From NCBI GenBank assembly GCA_017353825.1, contig JAFMSC010000051.1, positions 1-14,722 of the forward strand: a DNA stretch of 14,722 nt, given 5' to 3'. Positions 1 to 7,169 of the stretch are shown in pieces; the first letter of the stretch is position 1, and the number at the start of each line of letters is the position of its first letter. Source of the DNA: Hyphomicrobiaceae bacterium (GTDB lineage Bacteria; Pseudomonadota; Alphaproteobacteria; Rhizobiales; Hyphomicrobiaceae). The notes beneath the pieces were generated by a model that did no database searches, was not told where the DNA came from, and saw only the letters and a program-made list of their open reading frames with translations. The translations under genes and the position numbers were made by a program.

Positions 1-990
1 AGGCACGACGGTGGCGAAGGCGCGCAACGGCGCCGGCATGCTGGCGATCTCGAACAGGAAGCCGGAGAAGTACACGCCCGGCAGGAATGCCAACAGCATG
101 GCGAGCTGGCTGGCCAGGAATTGCGTTCGCGCCACGGTCGAGACCAACAAGCCAATGCTGAGCGCCACCATCAGAAACACGGCGGTGAAGCCCAGCAGCA
201 CCAGGAGCGACCCGCGCAGCGGGATATCGAACAGGAACAGCGCCGCCAGCACGCACACACCCATGGCGCACATGCCGAGCAGGAAGTTGGGCACCAGCTT
301 GCCGATGATGAACTCGCCGATGCCGACCGGGGTGGCGAGCAGGGCCTCGATGGTGCCGCGCTCCCACTCGCGCGCCACCACCAGCGCGGTGAGCAGCGCA
401 CCGATCATCATTTGGATCAGCGCGATCGATCCCGGCACCAGGAAGCGGCGGCTCTCCAGCTCGGCGTTGAACCAGAAGCGTGGCTCCACATTGATGAGCA
501 CCGGCATCTGCTGTCCGGCGCTCAGGGCGCGCTGTGCCAGCCATGACGCCCACGCCCCCTCGACGTAGCCAGTGACAAGGCCCGCCGTGTTGGGGTCGCT
601 GCCGTCGGTGATGACTTGGATCCCGGCAGTGTCGCCGCGCGCCAGCCGCTGTGAGAAATCGCCAGCCAGCACGACGATGCCGTCGAGCTGCCCGCCGGCC
701 AGCTGGTCGAGGAATAGGCGCCGGTCGGTCGAGCGCTGGACCTGGAAGAAGCGCGTGTTCGACAGCGAGGCCACGAAGAAGTTGGTCTCAGGCGTCGGGT
801 TCTCTGCCACGATCCCCACGCGCATGCGGGTGGCGTCGAACGACACGCCGAACCCGAAAAGCGTGAGGAGCAGCGCCGGCAGTATGAAGCCGACCACAAA
901 ACTCGACGGGTCGCGGGCGACTTGCAGCGTTTCCTTGCGGACCAGCGCCCAGATGCGACGGAGGCGGCCGTGGCGCGGCTTGCTCTTCAT
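1..990 (-). CDS. ybhS: ABC-2 type efflux permease, YbhS/YhhJ family (partial, C-terminus off the left edge)
   Basis: Inner-membrane permease of an ABC exporter that would pair with the ATPase encoded just upstream. It starts at 990 and stays open to base 1, giving 330 visible residues; the family is usually about 370-380, so only the last helix or so is missing. One hydrophobic segment lies at about 32-50, followed by a soluble periplasmic domain (about 52-180). Four or five further helices follow (about 185-205, 228-255, 260-285, 290-315). The stretch around 208-235, with EWERGT and then ATPVG, is the conserved ABC-2 coupling region. The start codon overlaps the ATPase stop as ATGA, with GGGAGAAGG a few bases upstream, so the two are probably translationally coupled. 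In E. coli a second permease, YbhR, follows YbhS; here it would lie outside the window. The exported substrate cannot be read from the sequence. Confidence 0.93.
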   Translation of the reverse strand, partial: MKSKPRHGRLRRIWALVRKETLQVARDPSSFVVGFILPALLLTLFGFGVSFDATRMRVGIVAENPTPETNFFVASLSNTRFFQVQRSTDRRLFLDQLAGGQLDGIVVLAGDFSQRLARGDTAGIQVITDGSDPNTAGLVTGYVEGAWASWLAQRALSAGQQMPVLINVEPRFWFNAELESRRFLVPGSIALIQMMIGALLTALVVAREWERGTIEALLATPVGIGEFIIGKLVPNFLLGMCAMGVCVLAALFLFDIPLRGSLLVLLGFTAVFLMVALSIGLLVSTVARTQFLASQLAMLLAFLPGVYFSGFLFEIASMPAPLRAFATVVP

Positions 991-2714
991 GCGGCCTTCT
1001 CCCGATCGTGCACCTCGATGAGGCCGATGAAGGCGTCCTCCAGGGTGGGGTTGGGGAGTGCGGCGCTCTGCACCCGTGCCTGCAGCCCCTCTGGCGTGTC
1101 GAGCGCGATCACCTGGCCGCGGTAGACGAGCGCCACACGGTCGCAATATTCCGCCTCGTCCATGAAGTGGGTGGTGACCATCACCGTTACGCCCCGCGCC
1201 ACCACCGAGTTGATGAAGCCCCAGAACTCGCGACGCGTGAGCGGGTCGACGCCTGAGGTCGGCTCGTCGAGGAACAGCACCGGCGGGTCGTGCATGATGG
1301 CGCAGGACAGCGCCAGGCGTTGCTTGAAGCCGAGCGGCAGCTGCGCGGCGTTGGTGGCGCGGTGCGGCTCCAGATCGAAGGCGGCTGACACGCGCTCGAT
1401 GGCCTCGCGCCGCCGGCGGCCCGAGAGGCCGTAGGCACCCGCGAAAAACTCCAGGTTCTGGCGCACGGAGAGATCGCCGTAGAGCGAGAACTTCTGCGCC
1501 ATGTAACCAAGTCTGGCGCGGCCTTCGGCTGGCGCCTTGTAGAGGTCGAGCCCGTCCACACGCGCGGTGCCCTCGCTCGGGCGGAGGAGGCCGCACATCA
1601 TCTTGAAGGTGGTGGACTTGCCAGCTCCGTTCGGGCCAAGCAGGCCGAAAATCTCCCCTCGCCTGATGGTGAACGTGACCTGGTCGGCAGCCGTGAAGCT
1701 GCCGAAACGGCGCGTGAGGCCGTGCGCTTCAACCGGAGGCGGGCCGTCCTGGTTCGGTCGCGCCCGCGTCTCCAACTTGAGCGTGCGCTTGGGCTGGCCA
1801 CCCAGCAGCGTAACGAACGCATCTTCGAAGCGGGGGCTGACGCTAGCCGTTTCCAGGCGCAGCGTCGTGCCAAGTTCGGCGGCCGTGGGTGGCCTCTTAC
1901 CTGCCTCAAGCACGAGACGGATCGCCTCGCCCTGCATGACCCCGTCGATGACCTCGGGCCGGCCCAAGGCACGCGCCAGCATCTCGCGCCGCCGATCGCC
2001 CGCGCCACGCAGCTGGAAGACGCGGCCGGCCACCGAGGCCGTCAGGGCTTTGGGGTCGCCCTGGTAGAGCACCCTACCCTCATTGAGCACGAGCACCTCG
2101 GCGCAATTCTCGGCCTCGTCAAGATAGGCGGTGCTCCACACCACGCCCACACCTTGCTCGATGAGCGCGTAGACCATCCGCCACAGCTCGCGGCGCGAGA
2201 TCGGGTCCACCCCCACGCTTGGCTCGTCGAGCAGCAACAGCCGCGGCGAGCGCAACATGGCGCAGGCGAGCCCCAGCTTCTGCTTCATGCCGCCCGAGAG
2301 CGCGCCGGCCCTGCGCTCGATAAAGCGCGCCAGGTCGGTAAACGCCAGCAGCCTCTCGAAAGTGTCCGTGCGTGCCCTGCCTACGACGCCGCGTAGGTCG
2401 GCGTAGAGGACGAGGTTCTCGAGCACGGACAGGTCCTCGTAGAGGCCGAAGCGCTGCGGCATGTACCCAATCTCCTCGCGCAGCGCGCCGGCCTCCCGGA
2501 CCGGGTCGAAGCCGCACGTACTGAGGCTGCCCTCGGTCGGCGCCAGCAGACCCGCGAACAGGCGCAGGAGCGTGGTCTTGCCGGCGCCATCGGGTCCGAC
2601 CAGTCCGGTGACCCGGCCGGCACCAATCGTGACGGTGACACCGTCGAGCGCGGCCGGGCCCTCGGCGGCAAAGCGCTTCCTGAGCCCCTCGCAGATGACG
2701 AGCGCGTCATTCAT
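987..2714 (-). CDS. ybhF: ABC exporter ATPase with two fused nucleotide-binding domains, YbhF-like
   Basis: A 575-residue protein with two ABC ATPase domains in one chain, close to the length of E. coli YbhF. Domain 1 has Walker A GPDGAGKT (40-47), Q-loop YMPQ (84-87), signature LSGGM (139-143) and Walker B ending LLDEP (about 161-165). Domain 2 has Walker A GPNGAGKS (360-367), Q-loop YMAQ (404-407), a degenerate signature LPLGF (459-463) and Walker B FLDEP (481-485). Domain 1 has alanine (A196, in STAYLDEAE) where the H-loop histidine is expected; domain 2 keeps H516. One composite ATP site is therefore canonical and the other degenerate. The reading frame is open back to 3032, but MNDALVICEG at 2714 is preferred. 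It overlaps the stop of the upstream fusion-protein gene as ATGA, and everything before it is low-complexity shadow translation. The protein would energise the permease encoded next. Confidence 0.95.
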   Translation of the reverse strand: MNDALVICEGLRKRFAAEGPAALDGVTVTIGAGRVTGLVGPDGAGKTTLLRLFAGLLAPTEGSLSTCGFDPVREAGALREEIGYMPQRFGLYEDLSVLENLVLYADLRGVVGRARTDTFERLLAFTDLARFIERRAGALSGGMKQKLGLACAMLRSPRLLLLDEPSVGVDPISRRELWRMVYALIEQGVGVVWSTAYLDEAENCAEVLVLNEGRVLYQGDPKALTASVAGRVFQLRGAGDRRREMLARALGRPEVIDGVMQGEAIRLVLEAGKRPPTAAELGTTLRLETASVSPRFEDAFVTLLGGQPKRTLKLETRARPNQDGPPPVEAHGLTRRFGSFTAADQVTFTIRRGEIFGLLGPNGAGKSTTFKMMCGLLRPSEGTARVDGLDLYKAPAEGRARLGYMAQKFSLYGDLSVRQNLEFFAGAYGLSGRRRREAIERVSAAFDLEPHRATNAAQLPLGFKQRLALSCAIMHDPPVLFLDEPTSGVDPLTRREFWGFINSVVARGVTVMVTTHFMDEAEYCDRVALVYRGQVIALDTPEGLQARVQSAALPNPTLEDAFIGLIEVHDREKAA

Positions 2715-3751
2715 GGCGCAGTACTGGGCCTGAGTGAGGGCGCGGTGGTGCTGGTGAGCTTGGATGGTCCGGTGTCGAGCACGGAGATGGTGACGGGCAT
2801 GCCCTGGCGCAGGATGTTGCCGGGGTCGAAAACGACGATGCGAATGCGGTAGACGAGGGCGGTGCGCAGCTCCTGCGTTTCCACGGTCTTGGGCGTAAAC
2901 TCCGCCGTCGTGGAGATGAACCCGATGCGTCCCTTCAATAGCGGCGTGCCCGGCGTGTCGATCTTGACGCTTACCTCCATACCCGGCCGGATGCGGCCGA
3001 GATCGAACGCCGAGACAAAGCTGCGGACCCACACCGGATTGGTGAGGCTCACCACGAATACGGTCTCGCCTGCGCCCACGATGGCGCCCATCTCGCGCAC
3101 GCGCGACAGCACAACGCCTTGGCTCGGAGCAATGAGGTCGGAGTCGGCAAGTTGCCGCTGCGCCACCTGCAGAGCCCCCTCTCGGTCGGCAAGCTGGGCG
3201 CGCGCCGCGTCGATGTCCTCGACGCGGAAGCCGGCGCGCATGAGCCTGAGGGCCTCGCGCGCCGAGTTGAGGCGCGCATCGGCCTCGCGATACGCGGCCT
3301 GCGCATCGTCGAGGGCCTTGCGTGTGCCGACCGAGGTGCGGAACAGCTGGTCGGCGCGGTCGAAGGTGATCTTGGCGTTGGCGAGCGTCGCCTCCTTCTC
3401 CTTCACGCTGGCCTCGGCCTGGGCGATGTCCTCGGGCCGGTTGCCGGCCATCATCTTTGCGAGGTTGGCTTTGGCCTGGTCACGCTGGGCTATGAGCTGG
3501 GCGATGCTGTCCTCGAAGTAGACCTTCTCCAGCTGCGCCAGCACCTGGCCCTCGGCGATGCTGTCGCCCTCGTCGACCTTGAGGCTCTGGATGCGCCCCG
3601 CCACCTTGAAGCCGAGGTTGACCTGCCGTACCTCAACGTTGCCCGTGAGCTGGATCGGCCCTTGCGAGGGCTGCCGGTTCACCCACCACCACCCGCCGGC
3701 AGCGCCCACCGCGAGGAGAAGGAGCCCGACCAGGGCAAGACCGCGTCTCAT
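2711..3751 (-). CDS. ybhG: HlyD-family periplasmic membrane fusion protein, YbhG-like
   Basis: The 346-residue adaptor subunit of an ABC efflux pump. It has an N-terminal anchor (about 5-24, LALVGLLLLAVGAAGGWWW). A first lipoyl-like half-motif follows at 41-75, including NLGFKVAGRI and VDEGDSIAEGQVLAQLE. A long coiled-coil hairpin (about 78-203) is rich in Ala, Gln, Arg and Glu. The second lipoyl half is at 205-235 (IAPSQGVVLSRV) and a beta-barrel domain covers about 238-325. EFTPKTVETQELRTALVYRI at 284-303 is typical of the YbhG branch. In such pumps the adaptor links inner-membrane permease and outer-membrane channel across the periplasm. No outer-membrane factor gene is visible here, so a housekeeping TolC-like protein is the likely partner. 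The start overlaps the regulator's stop (ATGA) and has GGGAG upstream; the stop in turn overlaps the ATPase start. Confidence 0.94.
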   Translation of the reverse strand: MRRGLALVGLLLLAVGAAGGWWWVNRQPSQGPIQLTGNVEVRQVNLGFKVAGRIQSLKVDEGDSIAEGQVLAQLEKVYFEDSIAQLIAQRDQAKANLAKMMAGNRPEDIAQAEASVKEKEATLANAKITFDRADQLFRTSVGTRKALDDAQAAYREADARLNSAREALRLMRAGFRVEDIDAARAQLADREGALQVAQRQLADSDLIAPSQGVVLSRVREMGAIVGAGETVFVVSLTNPVWVRSFVSAFDLGRIRPGMEVSVKIDTPGTPLLKGRIGFISTTAEFTPKTVETQELRTALVYRIRIVVFDPGNILRQGMPVTISVLDTGPSKLTSTTAPSLRPSTAP

Positions 3752-4410
3752 GTGGGCTCTCCCTCGCCGGTTGCGCGCTTGGCCCTGTCGCCGGTTTTTC
3801 GCTTGCCGCCCAGCAGCAGCTCGTGGTGCACGGCCAGCAGGCCGTCGATGTTGAGCGGCTCGATGGCCGCAAACAGGCCATCCCAGACCACGGCCAGGAT
3901 CAGTGGGGCGATCACGAGCTGGGGAAAGCGCGCAAGGCCTTCGGTCGACAGCTCGCCGGTCGCCCTGGCTCGGTTCAGCAGCTCGCTCATGAGCGTCAGT
4001 CCGCGCGCGACGACCTCCCGGTGGTAGAACGCTGCAATGCTGGGAAAGCGCGGGCCCTCAGTCAAGATCAGGCGAAGGAGGTCCTTACGGCGCGTGCCCA
4101 GAACCTGGGTGCGGAACACGTCGAACATGGCTCGCAGGACCAACTCGGCCGGCAGGTCGGGAACCTTCGCCAGCTCCTCCAGACGCGCAATCACCGGAAA
4201 GACCTCTTCGCGCACCATCTGCTCGAACAGGTCCTGCTTGTCCTTGAAATGAAGATAAATGGTGCCTTTGGCGACGCCGGCCTTGTCGGCAACGTCGTCG
4301 AGCTTGGCGGCGGCGAAGCCCTGCGCGCCAAACACGTCCAGCGCTGCCTCCAGGATCGCCTGCCGCCGCGCCTCCGGGGCCCGCCGGCTCAACACGCTGC
4401 GCTTCGTCAT
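3748..4410 (-). CDS. TetR-family transcriptional regulator of the efflux operon (CecR-like position)
   Basis: A 220-residue TetR-family repressor. The N-terminal helix-turn-helix lies at about 18-62: AILEAALDVFGAQGF, then LDDVADKAGVAKGTIYLHF, then KDKQDLF, the family's standard recognition region. The remaining all-helical part would bind ligand and dimerise. The start at 4410 (MTKRSVLSRR) is preferred because GGAGAGG stands about five bases upstream and TetR proteins begin shortly before this helix. The frame is open to 4623, but the extra 71 residues are Ala/Gly/Arg-rich and look non-coding. It is the first gene of the operon and overlaps the fusion-protein gene by ATGA. E. coli CecR (YbiH) holds the same position before ybhG. 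It probably represses its own operon through the inverted repeat at 4646-4661; the inducing ligand is unknown. Confidence 0.93.
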   Translation of the reverse strand: MTKRSVLSRRAPEARRQAILEAALDVFGAQGFAAAKLDDVADKAGVAKGTIYLHFKDKQDLFEQMVREEVFPVIARLEELAKVPDLPAELVLRAMFDVFRTQVLGTRRKDLLRLILTEGPRFPSIAAFYHREVVARGLTLMSELLNRARATGELSTEGLARFPQLVIAPLILAVVWDGLFAAIEPLNIDGLLAVHHELLLGGKRKTGDRAKRATGEGEPT

Positions 4411-4636
4411 TGCCTCTCCGCCGTGGCTCTCCGCTGCGCTCTCGCCCCTCCGCGCCTCCGCCCCGTCTGCCAAGGGGAAGCGGGGAGCGGACAAGCGCCG
4501 GCCGAGCTGGGGTGCGACGCCATGCCCGGCATCGGCATTTTCGTCGAGCTTGGCCAGGACGGCCTCGCCCTTCTTTGGTCTCGATCCAGGGGCCGCTCGC
4601 CGCCCAGGTCTGGCCAGGCTCAACGCTCTCGAGTTC

Positions 4637-4669
4637 TCTATATACGACTGACCCGTCAGTCAATTACAA
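4637..4669 (-). promoter_or_regulatory. Putative promoter of the tetR-ybhGFS operon
   Basis: Reading the minus strand, TTGTAA (4669-4664) and TTGACT (4663-4658) are candidate -35 boxes. TATATA (4644-4639) or TATAGA (4642-4637) is the candidate -10. Spacing is 19 bp for TTGTAA-TATATA and 15 bp for TTGACT-TATAGA, so neither pairing is ideal. The inverted repeat lies between the two boxes, where a bound repressor would block RNA polymerase. The operon's first start codon is about 225 bases downstream, which implies a long leader. Confidence 0.45.
4646..4661. promoter_or_regulatory. Probable TetR operator, perfect 7-2-7 inverted repeat
   Basis: GACTGAC-CC-GTCAGTC on the plus strand is a perfect inverted repeat, with arms 4646-4652 and 4655-4661 and a 2-base centre. 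Size and symmetry suit a TetR-family dimer. It overlaps promoter-like elements facing the efflux operon and is the only strong palindrome upstream of the regulator. Binding by the adjacent TetR protein is inferred. Confidence 0.75.
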
Positions 4670-4779
4670 AGATCGACCGGCGTGCCGCTCGCGAAGGGTC
4701 GTTGGGAGCGGCGGATGCTACCCCCATGGGGCTGGAAAGGGTTTGGGAGGGGCCCGAACGTCAAGCGTTGCAGTGAATG

Positions 4780-4831
4780 GGGTCGGACCCTAACCTCGAC
4801 GTAGTAAACGCGGAGGTTGATGGTCTGGTCC
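4780..4831. repeat. Nested small inverted repeats upstream of pccA
   Basis: GGGTC-G-GACCC (4780-4790) is a perfect 5-bp inverted repeat around one base. Immediately after it, AACCTC (4792-4797) pairs with GAGGTT (4813-4818) across 15 bases, and GGACC (4785-4789) could pair with GGTCC (4827-4831) outside that stem. The two arrangements compete for the same bases. It may be an operator or a leader hairpin for the carboxylase gene; a chance occurrence is possible in this composition. Confidence 0.35.
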
Positions 4832-4879
4832 CTCTTATGCTCCAGGCTCTCGCACGCCACTGTCCGGATGCCGCCGCAT

Positions 4880-6898
4880 ATGTTCAAGAAAATCCTGATC
4901 GCCAACCGCGGCGAGATCGCCTGCCGCATCATCAAAACCGCGCGCAGGCTCGGCATCCGCACCGTGGCAGTTTACTCTGAAGCGGACTGCGACGCGCTGC
5001 ACGTGGAGATGGCCGACGAGGCTGTGCCCATCGGCCCGGCGCCGGCGGCGCAGTCCTACCTTGTCATCGAAAAGATCGTGGAGGCATGCCGGCAGACGGG
5101 CGCTGAGGCCGTCCATCCAGGCTATGGCTTCCTCTCCGAACGCGAGGCCTTCCCCTTCGCTCTGGCCGAGGCCGGCATCGTCTTCATCGGGCCGAACCCC
5201 AAGGCCATCGCCGCCATGGGCGATAAGATCGCGAGCAAGAAGGCGGCCGCGAGAGCCAAAGTATCAACCGTGCCGGGCTTCCTGGGCGAGATCGAGGACG
5301 CTCCCCATGCGCTCGAGATCGCCGCCGAGATCGGCTACCCCGTGATGATCAAGGCCTCCGCCGGCGGCGGTGGCAAGGGCATGCGTATCGCCTACGACGC
5401 GAAGGAGACCGAGGAGGGGTTCTTCCTGGCGCGCTCGGAGGCCAAGTCAAGCTTCGGCGACGACCGCGTGTTCATCGAGAAGTTCATTGAAAGCCCGCGG
5501 CATGTCGAGATCCAGGTGCTTGGGGACAAGCACGGCCACGTCATCCACCTGGGCGAGCGTGAGTGCTCGATCCAGCGCCGCAACCAGAAGGTCGTGGAGG
5601 AGGCGCCCTCGCCCCTGCTCGACGCCAACATGCGCCACGCCATGGGCGAGCAGGCGGTCGCCCTCGCCAAGGCCGTGGGCTACGACAGCGCGGGCACGGT
5701 GGAGTTCGTGGCCGGCCAGGATAAGAGCTTCTACTTCCTGGAGATGAACACCCGTTTGCAGGTCGAGCACCCTGTCACCGAGATGGTGGTTGGCATCGAT
5801 CTCGTCGAGCAGATGATCCGCGTGGCGGCCGGCGAGAAGCTCAAGATCAGGCAGGCGGACGTGAAGCTCAACGGCTGGGCGGTGGAGACCCGCATCTACG
5901 CCGAGGACCCGTTCCGTAATTTCCTACCCTCCATCGGCCGGCTGACACGCTACCGCTCGCCTGAGGACCGGACGGACGGGGATGGCGCCCTGCGCACCGA
6001 TACCGGCGTGTTCGAGGGCGCCGAAATCTCCATGTTCTACGACCCGATGATCGCCAAGCTGGTCACGCACGCAGCCACGCGCCAAGCCGCCATCGCGTTG
6101 CAGGCGGATGCGCTCGACGCCTTCGTCATCGACGGGGTGGAACACAATATCCCGTTCCTGGCCGCGCTCATGCAGCACCCGCGCTGGCGTGAGGGACGGC
6201 TGTCCACCGGCTTCATCGCCGAGGAGTACAGGGACGGGTTCAAGCCGGGTGCACCCGAGGGCGAGGACCTCGACGTGCTGGCAGCGGTGGCGGTGGCCAT
6301 CGACCACCTCAGCAACAATCGGCGCCGGGCCATCACGCACCAGATGGCCGGGCCGGCGGTGCGCTTCTCCGACCGCCGCTATGCCGACGTGGGCGGCACG
6401 CTGGTGGCTGCGCGCGTGGAGGGCACGCTCGGCAACCCCACCAAGGTGACGCTGGTGGACGCCAAGAGCATCCGCCGGGCTACCCTCAACGTTGATGCCG
6501 ACTGGTGGCCCGGCCAGCCGGTCTGGCGCGGCAAGGTGGGCGACCGGTGTGTGACCGTCCAGGTGCGCCCGATTCACAACGGCTACGAGTTGAGCTACCG
6601 TGGCGTCCGCGCCAAGACGCTCGTCTACACCGAGCGCGAGGCCCAGCTCGCCGCCCTGACGCCCGAGAAGGCTCCGGCCGACACCTCCAAGCTGCTCCTG
6701 TGCCCCATGCCGGGCCTGGTCAAGGCGGTGCACGTGTCCGAGGGCCAGGAAGTCAAGGCCGGCGAGGCGCTGTGCGTGGTCGAGGCCATGAAGATGGAGA
6801 ATATCCTTCGCGCCGAGCGCGACGCGGTGGTGAAAGCCGTGCGCGCCAAGCCCGGCGACGGCCTGGCGGTCGATGCGGTGATCATGGAGTTCGCGTGA
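4880..6898 (+). CDS. pccA: Propionyl-CoA carboxylase alpha subunit (biotin carboxylase + biotin carrier)
   Basis: A 672-residue biotin-dependent acyl-CoA carboxylase alpha chain. It would carboxylate biotin with ATP and bicarbonate and pass the group to a carboxyltransferase beta subunit, making methylmalonyl-CoA from propionyl-CoA in the cytoplasm. The N-terminal biotin carboxylase begins MFKKILIANRGEIACRII; the ATP-grasp glycine loop SAGGGGKGM starts near 160 and EMNTRLQVEHPVTE at 288. A linker domain of the propionyl-CoA type follows, then a C-terminal biotin carrier with AMKMEN, where K638 is the expected biotinylated lysine. AMKMEN plus the overall length favour PCC over methylcrotonyl- or acetyl-CoA carboxylase. 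In-frame ATGs exist at 4817, 4820 and 4868, but the conserved start is 4880; no strong ribosome binding site is visible for any of them. No carboxyltransferase gene is within the window. Confidence 0.93.
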   Translation: MFKKILIANRGEIACRIIKTARRLGIRTVAVYSEADCDALHVEMADEAVPIGPAPAAQSYLVIEKIVEACRQTGAEAVHPGYGFLSEREAFPFALAEAGIVFIGPNPKAIAAMGDKIASKKAAARAKVSTVPGFLGEIEDAPHALEIAAEIGYPVMIKASAGGGGKGMRIAYDAKETEEGFFLARSEAKSSFGDDRVFIEKFIESPRHVEIQVLGDKHGHVIHLGERECSIQRRNQKVVEEAPSPLLDANMRHAMGEQAVALAKAVGYDSAGTVEFVAGQDKSFYFLEMNTRLQVEHPVTEMVVGIDLVEQMIRVAAGEKLKIRQADVKLNGWAVETRIYAEDPFRNFLPSIGRLTRYRSPEDRTDGDGALRTDTGVFEGAEISMFYDPMIAKLVTHAATRQAAIALQADALDAFVIDGVEHNIPFLAALMQHPRWREGRLSTGFIAEEYRDGFKPGAPEGEDLDVLAAVAVAIDHLSNNRRRAITHQMAGPAVRFSDRRYADVGGTLVAARVEGTLGNPTKVTLVDAKSIRRATLNVDADWWPGQPVWRGKVGDRCVTVQVRPIHNGYELSYRGVRAKTLVYTEREAQLAALTPEKAPADTSKLLLCPMPGLVKAVHVSEGQEVKAGEALCVVEAMKMENILRAERDAVVKAVRAKPGDGLAVDAVIMEFA

Positions 6899-7169
6899 AC
6901 CCGTCAGCCGATCACGGCTTCGCCAACCCCTTGGTGAAAAACGTCGGTTGAGGCAACCATCATCCGCGTCCGCCGCCGATTTCCTCTCGGGGCCACCCGT
7001 CGAATTGGCGACGCAATGGCCTCGGCATGTTGGTTGAGGGAGGATCCACGGGCAGCGTATTGCGTGCGGGCGGGTGTCTCGGCCCGGCTGGGTCCTACAA
7101 TGGTTGGCTGGCGGGTAATGGCTGTTGCCGGTACTTTACTGGCCACCATGCACGAAGGGGAATCCCAGC
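6899..7169. other. Intergenic spacer between pccA and the amidohydrolase gene
   Basis: About 270 bases with no convincing gene. Short hairpins, AGCCG-atca-CGGCT near 6905 and GGTTG-agg-CAACC near 6946, follow the pccA stop but lack a T-run. TACAAT at 7096-7101 resembles a -10 box facing the amidohydrolase gene, without a clear -35 box. A minus-strand open frame covers much of the spacer but shows no domain. Confidence 0.4.

Larger units (their letters stand above)
4411..4879. other. Intergenic region between the divergent tetR operon and pccA
   Basis: About 470 bases without a convincing gene. From left to right it holds the GC-rich leader of the tetR operon (4411-4636), the promoter/operator (4637-4669), and an AT-poorer stretch with two small inverted repeats (4780-4790 and 4792-4818) before the carboxylase gene. 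Open frames on both strands in 4411-4623 are Arg/Ala/Gly-rich with no recognisable domain and were not called as genes. Confidence 0.6.

Noticed and set aside
11..568. 185-residue plus-strand open frame over the permease gene
   Set aside because: It is antisense to a clear ABC-2 permease with recognisable helices and coupling motif; its own translation is Ser/Arg-rich with no domain.
2715..3032. N-terminal extension of the ATPase gene back to 3032
   Set aside because: It lies inside the fusion-protein gene in another frame, is His/Arg-rich, and adds 106 residues before the normal start of YbhF-like proteins.
4411..4623. 71-residue N-terminal extension of the TetR regulator
   Set aside because: Low-complexity Ala/Gly/Arg composition, while the ATG at 4410 has a good ribosome binding site and a normal TetR beginning.
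3823..4776. 317-residue plus-strand open frame antisense to tetR
   Set aside because: A long open frame is expected on the opposite strand of GC-rich genes; no domain is visible and the TetR protein is unmistakable.
5924..6733. 269-residue minus-strand frame within pccA
   Set aside because: Shadow of the carboxylase gene; His/Arg/Gly-rich with no known motif.
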